From positions 1 through 11,811 of the forward strand of contig JAEZRB010000216.1 in the NCBI GenBank assembly GCA_023412975.1: a DNA stretch of 11,811 nt, in the 5' to 3' direction. Source of the stretch: Bacteroidota bacterium (lineage in GTDB: Bacteria > Bacteroidota > Bacteroidia > Chitinophagales > Chitinophagaceae). A program made the translations under genes and the position numbers. Positions 1 through 6,439 of this stretch are shown piece by piece (position 1 is the stretch's first letter; each line of letters begins with the position of its first letter). The notes beneath the pieces were generated by a model. It was not told the DNA's origin and made no database searches. It was given only the letters and a program-made list of their open reading frames with translations.

Positions 1-1301
1 CTGATGGGCGGCTGCCAGGCGCGGATATGATCTTTTTCCTCTACTTCTCTGCAGCGTTGCCTGACCAGTTGAAAATTTTCCTGGTATCTCTTCACTTTCT
101 GCTTATTCTTTGAAGTGATGTCTGCATCACAAAGCAACATCAGCGCATCAAAATCTTCACCGGCATCAAACAGGAGTCGCCGTATCGCCGAATCTGTGAT
201 ATTCTCCTTTGTAAGGCTGATCGGCCGCAAATGTAGTTCCACCATCTTACGCACAAAACGCATTTTCTCCGTCATGGGCAATTTAAGCCTTGCGAAAATT
301 TTAGGAACCATTCTGCCGCCTACTACCTCATGGCCATGAAAGGTCCAGCCATGACCTTCTTCAAAACGTTTGGTAGCGGGTTTCGCAATATCATGTAGAA
401 TAGCCGCCCAGCGAAGCCAGAGATCATTCGTGTTTTGCGATATATTATCCAGTACCTGCAGGGTATGATAGAAATTGTCCTTATGCCCATGGCCGTCCTT
501 GTATTCCGCACCGGCGAGTTCCACCATCTGCGGAAAGATCAGGTGCAGCAAACCTGTTTTATAGAGAAGTTCGAAACCAATTGAAGGCCTGTCCGATAAT
601 ATGATCTTGTTCAACTCATCTGTGATCCGCTCCTGCGATACGATCCAGATGCGTTCCCTGTTCTCCCGGATCGCCTGCACCGTTTGGGGGTCGATCGTAA
701 AATTGAGTTGGGAGGCAAACCGTATCGCACGCATCATCCGTAGCGGATCATCGCTAAAAGTCTGCGATGGTTCCAGCGGTGTTTTGATGAGTCGGTTTTC
801 AAGATCCTTTATCCCGTCGAAGGGATCCACCAGTTTGCCAAAATCATCTTTATTTAAACTAATGGCCATGGCATTGATGGTGAAATCACGTCTTCTTTGA
901 TCATCCTCCAGGGTCCCGGGTTCTACCGCCGGTTTTCGGGAATCAAAACGATAACTTTCTTTTCTTGCACCAACAAATTCTATATCGAATGGAATTGAAG
1001 TGACATCTCCGCCCGGGTGACGATCATCACCAGGTTCCACTTGGAGCGGTACGTTGATATGTGCGGTACCGAAATTTTTGAAAAAGCTGACTTTAGGCTG
1101 GGGGTCAAATAATTTTGCTACCGCTTTGGCGAGTTTAATACCGTCACCCACACAAACAATATCGGCATCATTGGTAGGCCGGCCCATGATCTTGTCCCTT
1201 ACAAATCCACCTACCAGGTAGGTCTCCAATCCGAGCTGAGAGGCAGCTTCACCAATTGTTTGAAAAATGCGTAATTCCTGTTTTGTGCAATTAATCTCCA
1301 T
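1..1301 (-). CDS. cca: CCA tRNA nucleotidyltransferase with HD domain (3' end outside window)
   Basis: Adds or repairs the 3'-terminal CCA of tRNAs from CTP and ATP in the cytoplasm. About 433 codons are visible and the frame is still open at the left edge. The nucleotidyltransferase head shows LVGGFVRD (residues 29-36), the metal-binding Asp pair in NDADIV (44-49) and RRRDFTINAMA (136-146). An HD phosphohydrolase motif, ILHDIAKP, lies at about 301-308. This order matches bacterial class II CCA-adding/poly(A) polymerase-like enzymes with an HD domain. The start is the ATG at 1299-1301, because the conserved head begins soon after it. Compared with relatives I remember, about 18 extra residues sit between FGTAHINV and FDIEFVGARK (roughly residues 86-104). 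The nearby tRNA-Leu gene encodes no CCA, so the enzyme is needed. tsaC lies 65 nt upstream on the same strand; an own promoter box also abuts the start. Family very sure; CCA-adding versus poly(A) polymerase activity is inferred. Confidence 0.95.
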   Translation of the reverse strand, partial: MEINCTKQELRIFQTIGEAASQLGLETYLVGGFVRDKIMGRPTNDADIVCVGDGIKLAKAVAKLFDPQPKVSFFKNFGTAHINVPLQVEPGDDRHPGGDVTSIPFDIEFVGARKESYRFDSRKPAVEPGTLEDDQRRRDFTINAMAISLNKDDFGKLVDPFDGIKDLENRLIKTPLEPSQTFSDDPLRMMRAIRFASQLNFTIDPQTVQAIRENRERIWIVSQERITDELNKIILSDRPSIGFELLYKTGLLHLIFPQMVELAGAEYKDGHGHKDNFYHTLQVLDNISQNTNDLWLRWAAILHDIAKPATKRFEEGHGWTFHGHEVVGGRMVPKIFARLKLPMTEKMRFVRKMVELHLRPISLTKENITDSAIRRLLFDAGEDFDALMLLCDADITSKNKQKVKRYQENFQLVRQRCREVEEKDHIRAWQPPI

Positions 1302-1308
1302 GCGTGTG

Positions 1309-1316
1309 CAAAGATA
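1309..1316 (-). promoter_or_regulatory. Bacteroidota -7 promoter box ahead of cca
   Basis: On the minus strand this reads TATCTTTG, a perfect match to the TAnnTTTG consensus of the Bacteroidota primary sigma factor. Only 7 nt separate it from the cca ATG, so a transcript from it would start at or just before the start codon. No good TTG box is seen at -33. The match could be chance. Confidence 0.45.
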
Positions 1317-1366
1317 AGTGATGAGGGATAGCGATCTGGCTGACCAGGACGATGTGGTGGCTTGAG

Positions 1367-1939
1367 TCAGGGACGAATTATACTTATTTTTCCCTGCTGC
1401 CATTTTACTACAGAAGAAGGTTTAGCCGGTGTGTCGTCATCCTGGCGATATTGTACAATATAGTCGACCGACTGTTTTATTTCTTCAGCTATATCAGGAA
1501 ACGCGGATGGTGTGGGCTTGCCCGAAATATTGGCCGAAGTGGATACGATTGGTTTACGGAACCGCTTGATGAGATGTTTACAAAAACTATCATTGCAGAT
1601 CCTGATCGCGACCGATCCATCGCTTCCCATGAGATTTTCTGCCAGGCCAATTGCTCCATCATATACAACAGTGACGGGACGTTGCTGCTGTTGTATATAA
1701 TCGAATACACCAAGATCCGCTGCTGCCACATGCCTGAGTACATCTCTTTCATCAGCTACCAGTACGATCATCGCCTTTTCATCCGGGCGGTTCTTTAGTT
1801 GAAAAACTTTTTCAACGGCCTCGGGATTGGTGGCATCGCAGCCGATACCCCATACGGTATCTGTTGGATAAAGTATCAGGCCGCCCCGTTTTAACACTTC
1901 CAGGCATTTTTGTATATCCTCTTCAAAATCGATCATCAT
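1367..1939 (-). CDS. tsaC: L-threonylcarbamoyladenylate synthase (Sua5/YciO/YrdC/TsaC family)
   Basis: Makes threonylcarbamoyl-AMP from threonine, bicarbonate and ATP, the first step of t6A37 modification of ANN-decoding tRNAs. The 190-residue protein is a single YrdC domain without the C-terminal Sua5 extension, so it is TsaC-sized. Visible family motifs are YPTDTVWGIGCD (24-35), the KNRP nucleotide-binding motif (49-52), STSANISG (133-140) and PSSVVKW near the C-terminus (174-180). Two adjacent ATGs (1939 and 1936) could serve as start; neither has a Shine-Dalgarno sequence. It is divergent from dapD, with a 101-nt intergenic region, and lies 65 nt upstream of cca on the same strand. Both act on tRNA, so a small tRNA-maturation transcript is plausible. 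Function is well supported by motifs; paralogues of unknown role (YciO-like) exist in this family. Confidence 0.93.
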   Translation of the reverse strand: MMIDFEEDIQKCLEVLKRGGLILYPTDTVWGIGCDATNPEAVEKVFQLKNRPDEKAMIVLVADERDVLRHVAAADLGVFDYIQQQQRPVTVVYDGAIGLAENLMGSDGSVAIRICNDSFCKHLIKRFRKPIVSTSANISGKPTPSAFPDIAEEIKQSVDYIVQYRQDDDTPAKPSSVVKWQQGKISIIRP

Positions 1940-2040
1940 GTATTTGTTTTCCTACACGGAATGATAAAGGTCCAAATAATCCATCTAAACTATGTCGAAA
2001 GCAAGCACGTCTTCGTTATTTTCGCAGCAAATTTAAAAGG

Positions 2041-2847
2041 ATGAAAGAACTTATACTGGAAGCCTGGAACAATAGGGAACTATTAAAGGATGAAAAATAT
2101 ACCGGGGCTGTCCGCGCCGTAATCGAAGAGGTGGATAAAGGCAAATTGCGAGTGGCTTCGCCAGGCGATGGTGGCTGGACGGTGAATGAATGGGTAAAAC
2201 AGGCAATCCTGATGTATTTCAGTATCCAGCAAATGCAAACCTGGGAACTGGAGCCTTTCGAGTTTTATGATAAGATGCTGTTGAAAAAAAATTACAGGGA
2301 ACTGGGTGTTCGGGCTGTACCACATGCTGTCGCCAGGTATGGTGCCTTTATCGCCCGCAATGTGGTACTAATGCCGTCATATGTAAATATCGGCGCTTAT
2401 GTGGATGAAGGCACGATGGTCGACACCTGGGCTACCGTGGGTAGTTGCGCACAGATCGGCAAAGGCGTTCATTTGAGTGGCGGTGTTGGGATCGGTGGCG
2501 TACTGGAACCCCTGCAGGCCTCACCCGTGATCATCGAAGATGGCTGCTTTATCGGCAGCCGCTGTATTGTAGTAGAAGGCGTGGTTGTTGAAAAAGAAGC
2601 AGTGCTCGGTGCTAATGTGGTATTGACCCAGTCCACCAGGATCATCGACGTAAGCGGACCGGAACCCCGGGAGACTAAAGGCCGCGTACCGGCCCGGAGC
2701 GTGGTCATTCCCGGTACTTATAACAAGAAATTCGCTGCCGGCGAATACGGCGTTAGCTGCGCCCTGATAATCGGTCAACGCAAGCCCAGTACTGATCTAA
2801 AGACCAGTCTTAATGACGCACTGAGAGACTTTAATGTTTCCGTTTAA
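2041..2847 (+). CDS. dapD: 2,3,4,5-tetrahydropyridine-2,6-dicarboxylate N-succinyltransferase
   Basis: Transfers succinyl from succinyl-CoA to tetrahydrodipicolinate in the succinylase branch of diaminopimelate/lysine synthesis, feeding peptidoglycan. The 268-residue protein is close to E. coli DapD (274). The helical N-terminal domain (1-100) contains GDGGWTVNEWVKQAILMYF; residues 106-196 form the left-handed beta-helix of hexapeptide repeats (MPSYVNIGAYVDEGTMVDTW, GSCAQIGKGVHLSGGVGIGG, VIIEDGCFIGSRCIVVEG). The C-terminal region has PARSVVIPGTY. The frame is open further upstream to 1864, but that extension lies antisense inside tsaC and lacks family similarity, so the ATG at 2041 is the start. 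No other dap gene is adjacent, so it is probably transcribed alone. The tRNA promoter begins 17 nt after the stop and no separate dapD terminator is evident. Confidence 0.97.
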   Translation: MKELILEAWNNRELLKDEKYTGAVRAVIEEVDKGKLRVASPGDGGWTVNEWVKQAILMYFSIQQMQTWELEPFEFYDKMLLKKNYRELGVRAVPHAVARYGAFIARNVVLMPSYVNIGAYVDEGTMVDTWATVGSCAQIGKGVHLSGGVGIGGVLEPLQASPVIIEDGCFIGSRCIVVEGVVVEKEAVLGANVVLTQSTRIIDVSGPEPRETKGRVPARSVVIPGTYNKKFAAGEYGVSCALIIGQRKPSTDLKTSLNDALRDFNVSV

Positions 2848-2864
2848 AAAATTGAATCATTTCC

Positions 2865-2872
2865 TATATTTG
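2865..2872 (+). promoter_or_regulatory. Bacteroidota -7 promoter box, probably for tRNA-Leu
   Basis: TATATTTG is an exact TAnnTTTG match just after the dapD stop. About 19 nt upstream is an AT-rich TTT (2843-2845) in place of a clean TTG -33 box. Transcription would start near 2879 and give a leader of about 110 nt before the tRNA. Confidence 0.6.
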
Positions 2873-2886
2873 CACCCCCCTTGGGG

Positions 2887-2983
2887 CAGTCGGGAGTCGA
2901 TAGTCAGTACCCGATAGCTATCGGGTCGGGAGTAAGTTTTAATCAACCGACGAAATCCGACTACAGACTACAGACTGACGACT
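2887..2983. repeat. Palindrome and AGTC-rich repeat leader between promoter and tRNA
   Basis: The segment contains a perfect 16-bp palindrome, CCCGATAGCTATCGGG (2910-2925). It is flanked on the left by AGTCGGGAGTCGATAGTCAG and on the right by ACTACAGACTACAGACTGAC. The right flank is a near-reverse complement of the left (AGTCGG at 2888-2893 pairs with CCGACT at 2957-2962), so the RNA could fold into a long stem. ACTACAG occurs twice in tandem (2960-2973). It looks like a dispersed intergenic repeat rather than part of the tRNA. No coding potential is seen. Confidence 0.6.
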
Positions 2984-2988
2984 AATCT

Positions 2989-3070
2989 GCCCGGGTGGCG
3001 AAATTGGTAGACGCACCGTCTTCAGGTGGCGGCGCCGCGAGGTGTGCTGGTTCGAATCCAGTCCCGGGCA
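2989..3070 (+). tRNA. tRNA-Leu (anticodon CAG)
   Basis: The acceptor stem GCCCGGG (2989-2995) pairs with CCCGGGC (3063-3069), with discriminator A at 3070. The D stem is GCG/CGC around AAATTGGTAGA. The anticodon stem CCGTC/GGCGG encloses the loop TTCAGGT, giving anticodon CAG, which reads CUG. A long variable arm (CGCC-GCGA-GGTG) marks a class II tRNA. The T arm is GCTGG-TTCGAAT-CCAGT. CCA is not encoded. The 82-nt length and discriminator A agree with leucine identity. Confidence 0.97.
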
Positions 3071-3073
3071 CTT

Positions 3074-3110
3074 AAAAAGGTTGTAAACATTTGTTTTACA
3101 GCCTTTTTTT
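3074..3110 (+). terminator. Intrinsic terminator of tRNA-Leu
   Basis: GGTTGTAAA (3079-3087) pairs with TTTACAGCC (3095-3103, one G-U) and is followed by seven T. AAAAA before the stem can also pair with the T run. It sits 4-9 nt after the mature tRNA. Confidence 0.9.
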
Positions 3111-3306
3111 ATTTGTCGAGAAACCTGCGCCAATAATTATTCTGAACACTTCAGCCAAATCTGCTTTTGGGAGTAGTATGAAGTTGTTAAATCTGACAAT
3201 GTTATAATATTGGCCCAGTTTTTTTATTGCGATTGCAGCGGGGTATGTTTTTAATACTGCCGATAAGAATCATTCATCATGTAAATTACACGCTAAAACA
3301 AATCCA

Positions 3307-4316
3307 CTGGATTCGCTCACACATATCGTACTTGGGGCCTGTATCGGTGAAGCAGTAGCAGGCAAAAAGCTTGGCAAGAAAGCTATGTTGCTTGGCGCGC
3401 TTGCCCAAAGCGTCCCGGACATTGATTTTATCACCACATTTTTCCTGTCCGATTCCGAAGACATCGTTTCACACCGGGGTATTACGCATTCCATTCTTTT
3501 TGCTATTATCGCCACGTTTGTCTTATCATGGGCGGCGAGGTATATTTTCCGGAAAATAAATCTTCCCTGGAAGCTTTGGTTTTTGCTTTTTGGGATAAAT
3601 ATTTTCGTTCATATTTTCATCGATGGCTTCAACGCCTATGGTATTGGCTGGCTTGAACCATTTTCCGCGAAGCGGTATTCCTTTCATTTACTCTTTGTTG
3701 CCGATCCGCTGTTTTCTATCTGGCCATTTTTTGCTTTCCTGGTATTACTGCGACTTAAAAATAGTAACCCGATACGAAGGATCACCTGGAAGCTTGGTAT
3801 AGGGCTTTCTGTCATTTACCTGGCATATGCTGTTGTCAACAAAATTGTGGTCACCGGATGGGCAGGCAAAACCTGGCCGAACAGGGGATTTCTGCCAGGG
3901 ATTATATCGTAACCCCTACTCCTTTCAATTCCTGGCTTTGGTATGTTGTCGCCAGGGATACCGCGGGCTATTCCGTCGCCTATAGATCGGTGTTCGATTC
4001 CCAAAAGAAAATGTCGTTTACCTGGTTTCCACGAAATGATTCATTGCTAAACACAGTAAGAAACCGGGAAGAACTGGAGGATATGATCGTGTTTGCCGAC
4101 AAATACTATACAGTGGAGAACAGGAACGATACGACTGTTTTTAATGTATTACGTTTTGGCCAGGTGGTCGGCTGGCATAACCCAAAAGAGAAATTCGCTT
4201 TTTACTATTACCTCGACCGGCCCGGCTCCAACGAAATAGTGGCGCAAAGGGGAAGATTTGAAAAATGGGACAAACAAACCTTCTCTTCTTTTATCAGGAG
4301 GATCAGGGGTAACTAA
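3307..4316 (+). pseudogene. Frameshifted metal-dependent membrane hydrolase (DUF457/YdjM-like)
   Basis: Two overlapping frames together encode one family member of about 336 residues. The first frame gives DSLTHIVLGACIGE, PDIDF, the metal-binding-type SHRGITHS, then HIFIDGFNAYGIGW and four or five membrane helices. It then stops at 3912. The rest of the protein (LAEQGISARDYIVTPTPFNS, then WLWYVVARD onward) lies in the -1 frame and ends at 4316. The switch fits loss of one base in AAAACCTGG at 3868-3876; restoring ACCCTG rejoins both halves. The codon aligned with the family's initiator Met is CTG (3307-3309), and the open frame upstream to 3208 has no ATG, GTG or TTG. The first ATG (3385) would drop the conserved DSLTH segment. 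So two lesions are visible, and a decaying gene is likeliest. A sequencing or assembly error could explain the frameshift, and a CTG start is conceivable. No slippery heptamer supports programmed frameshifting. Substrate unknown. Confidence 0.82.
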
Positions 4317-4340
4317 ACAGTCCGGTCAGCCTGTTTTTTT
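4315..4340 (+). terminator. Weak intrinsic terminator after the hydrolase gene
   Basis: AAACAG (4315-4320) pairs with CTGTTT (4331-4336), with a 10-nt loop and a continuing T run. It overlaps the hydrolase stop codon and the end of the convergent phospholipase D gene. The stem is short, so efficiency is doubtful. Confidence 0.45.
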
Positions 4341-5496
4341 ATTCTCTTTGCCGAAAATAAAATGTACTGATGGTAAGTATAAAGCGTATGCACTGGAAGG
4401 CGCCCCATTGAAACAATTGCCTGAAAGAATAGAGTTTTGTTGTATAGGTATTAGAATCGATCACATCACATTCGTTTGAAATAATTCCCTCCAGTTCCTC
4501 ATGTACTTGTTTTGAAAACGCAGGTTCATCGATGTCGAGGTTTAGTTCAATACTGGCATAGGCACTTATATTGTTGATATTAAAAGAACCAATGGTCAAT
4601 AAACGTCCATCCGCGATAGCCATCTTGGCGTGTACGACGCAGGGCTTGTATTCATATATCTGAATTTTATTGCGTAGCATCCAGCGATATAAATAGCGCT
4701 CTGCGTATTTTGAGATCGGAACATCTGACTGACCGGTCAATACCACCCTGATACAAACCCCTCGCCTGGCAGCGCGCTCCAGGGCCTTACGAAATGAAGT
4801 GCCGGGCATAAAATAGCTGCAAAGGATCGTAATATTCTTTTTTGAACTCCTGAAAATTTCCAGGTAGGTCTTAAAGATCTCCTGTTTTCGTTTTACCCAG
4901 TCATTGCGTCTCACCCTGACCTGACAATTTTCGCGGGTTTCAATATATGCGGCTTTGGGAGGAAGCGTATCCGGTAAAGCAAAACGTCGTGAACGCCTGC
5001 GGGTCCATAAACGACAGCAAAGCGTGTACAATTCTTTCGCCGCGTCGCCATACACATAAACAGCGAGGTCGAGCCAGGCCGGTTCATCGGGCGTATCGTT
5101 GTAACGGTCCGCAATATTAATACCACCTACCAGGGCGTTGATCCCATCGACGACAATTACTTTATGATGGAGCCGGCGGCCAAAGTAAAGGGTACGACTT
5201 TTAAAAAGCGGTTTGAAAAAACGAAATTCAATCCCCGCATCGGTAAGATTTTTTATGAAATCTGCGGGCAGACTACTGGAAGCATACCCATCCACCAACA
5301 TATAAACCTTTACTCCCCGGCCTGCTGCCTCGATGAGCTGACCGGCGACCATGTTACCTGTCTCGTCATCCCCCAAAATATAAGTTTGCAAATGAATGGA
5401 ATGCCGGGCGTCTGCAATAAGCTTTCCTAACAAATCAAAAAATTCCCGACCCGCATGCAGAAGTTTGATACTGTTATTGCGGCTAAAACCGGCCAT
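4339..5496 (-). CDS. Phospholipase D / cardiolipin synthase-like protein (ClsB type)
   Basis: Probably a phosphatidyltransferase that makes cardiolipin or related phospholipids at the inner membrane; a phospholipase D-type hydrolase is the alternative. It has two complete HKD catalytic motifs: HHKVIVVD (His110, Lys112, Asp117) followed by GG, and HAKMAIAD (His289, Lys291, Asp296) followed by GSFNIN (303-308). HLQTYI (35-40) is the usual N-terminal PLD strand. At 385 residues without N-terminal membrane helices it resembles ClsB (about 413) more than ClsA; the only hydrophobic stretch is C-terminal (about 362-381). The start ATG at 5494-5496 lies just upstream of the family-typical IKLLHAGREFFD. 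It is intact and stands alone on its strand. Only 19 nt separate the ATG from the U-tract of a terminator preceded by a TPP riboswitch, so as laid out its expression should respond to thiamine pyrophosphate, which is unexpected for this family. Confidence 0.9.
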   Translation of the reverse strand: MAGFSRNNSIKLLHAGREFFDLLGKLIADARHSIHLQTYILGDDETGNMVAGQLIEAAGRGVKVYMLVDGYASSSLPADFIKNLTDAGIEFRFFKPLFKSRTLYFGRRLHHKVIVVDGINALVGGINIADRYNDTPDEPAWLDLAVYVYGDAAKELYTLCCRLWTRRRSRRFALPDTLPPKAAYIETRENCQVRVRRNDWVKRKQEIFKTYLEIFRSSKKNITILCSYFMPGTSFRKALERAARRGVCIRVVLTGQSDVPISKYAERYLYRWMLRNKIQIYEYKPCVVHAKMAIADGRLLTIGSFNINNISAYASIELNLDIDEPAFSKQVHEELEGIISNECDVIDSNTYTTKLYSFRQLFQWGAFQCIRFILTISTFYFRQRE

Positions 5497-5513
5497 ATGG
5501 TTGAGGTGTTTTT

Positions 5514-5542
5514 ACAAAAAGAAGCCCGGTGTTTCCGGGCCT
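5514..5542 (-). terminator. Intrinsic terminator of the TPP riboswitch
   Basis: On the minus strand AGGCCCGG and CCGGGCTT form an 8-bp GC-rich stem with loop AAACA, followed by a T-rich run (5523-5516). It begins 2-3 nt after the riboswitch P1 helix, as expected for a transcription-attenuating expression platform. Its loop side GAAACACC (5535-5528) is complementary to GGTGTTTC in the aptamer (5620-5613), a possible antiterminator pairing. Confidence 0.92.
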
Positions 5543-5544
5543 CC

Positions 5545-5632
5545 TATTCTCTATCCCTCCGCAGGTATTACCCTGGTCAGGTAGCTGTGGGTATAATCTC
5601 AGTTTCTTTACAGAAACACCCCTAAGAGAATA
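5545..5632 (-). promoter_or_regulatory. TPP (THI-box) riboswitch aptamer
   Basis: Read on the minus strand, the segment has the conserved TPP aptamer blocks in order. These are AGGGGTG, a P3 hairpin GTTTC/GAAAC, CTGAGA, TTATACCC, CCTGACCAGGGTAATACC and GCGGAGGGATA. The closing P1 helix is a perfect 8-bp pairing of TATTCTCT (5632-5625) with AGAGAATA (5552-5545). TPP binding should favour the terminator right behind it and switch the downstream gene off. The only downstream gene is the phospholipase D-like one; no thiamine synthesis or transport gene is in the window. No clear TAnnTTTG promoter is visible upstream. Confidence 0.96.
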
Positions 5633-5714
5633 TCTTAATACCGTAAAAAGCGTGCCAGCAACAGATCTTTAAAACATTTTTTTTAAAGACTGATACAGCT
5701 GTCTAAACTGTTCA

Positions 5715-5972
5715 TCACAGTACCGCTGTTTTGAACAATTTGTCGCTGATTGCTTTTTCAAGACCTACCGGCAATGTGGACGCATCCTCGTCCAGGGCCG
5801 TAAGACCTACCAGGTCAGGATCCCAGGCAAACACATGTCCGTCATCACCATTTACGCTGATCCGGAAACGCTTTTCTTCATTAAATAAAAATGGTGTTAC
5901 CCTTACCAGGTATGGCACTTTGTCCACCACCAGGTGGTAGGTATGTTCTGTCGACTGTATATTCTTTTTCAT
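5715..5972 (-). CDS. Small conserved-looking hypothetical protein
   Basis: I do not recognise a named domain. With the ATG at 5972 the product has 85 residues, beginning MKKNIQSTEHTYHLVVD. A longer form from 6002 adds ten residues but overlaps the region upstream of the BON gene; the lysine-rich shorter start looks more natural. The protein is soluble, without signal peptide or membrane helix. It is rich in beta-type stretches (YHLVVDKVPYLVRVTPFLF, FRISVNGDDGHVFAWDPDLV) and ends in a helix-like LEKAISDKLFKTA. The composition is coding-like. It is divergent from the BON-domain gene (135 nt between starts) and upstream of the riboswitch on the same strand (82 nt). An AT-rich inverted repeat, CTTTAAAA/TTTTAAAG, follows the stop near 5670-5690. 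Function unknown. Confidence 0.7.
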   Translation of the reverse strand: MKKNIQSTEHTYHLVVDKVPYLVRVTPFLFNEEKRFRISVNGDDGHVFAWDPDLVGLTALDEDASTLPVGLEKAISDKLFKTAVL

Positions 5973-6107
5973 ACTATCATTGTAGATTAACAAGTGTGCC
6001 AAACTGGTTTGCCTGTGATTAGTTTGTTACAACAATGCTTAAGAATTCTGATCTGGTTGATGCTTATAGGCGGGAAATTTTGTAAATTCATAACAGAAAA
6101 GAAACCT

Positions 6108-6419
6108 ATGAGCGAGAACAATCCATATAACAGTGCTGAAGACGGGCAAATTCGTCTACAGATATTGGACAAGCTTCAACATCACCCGGCCATTGATGCC
6201 AGTAAAATAGAGGTAGAAGTAAGAGACGGTGTAGCTATTTTAAAGGGAAAAAGTGATACAGAGAAAGAGAAAAAACTATCTGAAGATACCGCGGCATCCG
6301 TTGCCGGAGTTACTACTGTAGAAAATCACCTGGTCATCGAAGTAGGCATCGCCCATGCATTAAGCAGCCTGGCTGCACGCATACAGGGTGATATCATCAA
6401 AGACGATGAAGAAGAATAA
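6108..6419 (+). CDS. BON-domain protein
   Basis: A 103-residue acidic protein with one BON (bacterial OsmY and nodulation) domain, residues about 13-80. It starts at DGQIRLQILDKLQHHPAID, then has the core strand IEVEVRDGVAILKGKSDTE, and ends at GVTTVENHLVIE. The tail is acidic (DDEEE). BON domains occur in stress and envelope proteins and are thought to bind phospholipids or other ligands. Here no signal peptide is present from the chosen start, so it is probably cytoplasmic, unlike periplasmic OsmY. The ATG at 6108 is preferred over the open extension back to 5994, which would add unrelated hydrophobic residues and overlap the divergent gene. It is convergent with the dipeptidase gene, with 20 nt between stops. 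An imperfect box AAATTTTG lies at 6076-6083. Domain call sure; role unknown. Confidence 0.88.
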   Translation: MSENNPYNSAEDGQIRLQILDKLQHHPAIDASKIEVEVRDGVAILKGKSDTEKEKKLSEDTAASVAGVTTVENHLVIEVGIAHALSSLAARIQGDIIKDDEEE

Positions 6420-6439
6420 GTAGGCAGGCTTATAAAATC

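Noticed and set aside
1864..2040. N-terminal extension of dapD in the same open frame
   Set aside because: It lies antisense within tsaC and has no DapD similarity; the ATG at 2041 gives a family-length protein.
2939..3133. Minus-strand frame of 64 codons including PGLDSNQHTSRRRHL
   Set aside because: It is antisense to the tRNA-Leu gene; this peptide is a well-known artefact of translating tRNA genes.
3868..3876. Programmed -1 frameshift in the hydrolase
   Set aside because: The codons GGC AAA ACC do not make an X XXY YYZ slippery heptamer and no downstream pseudoknot is apparent.
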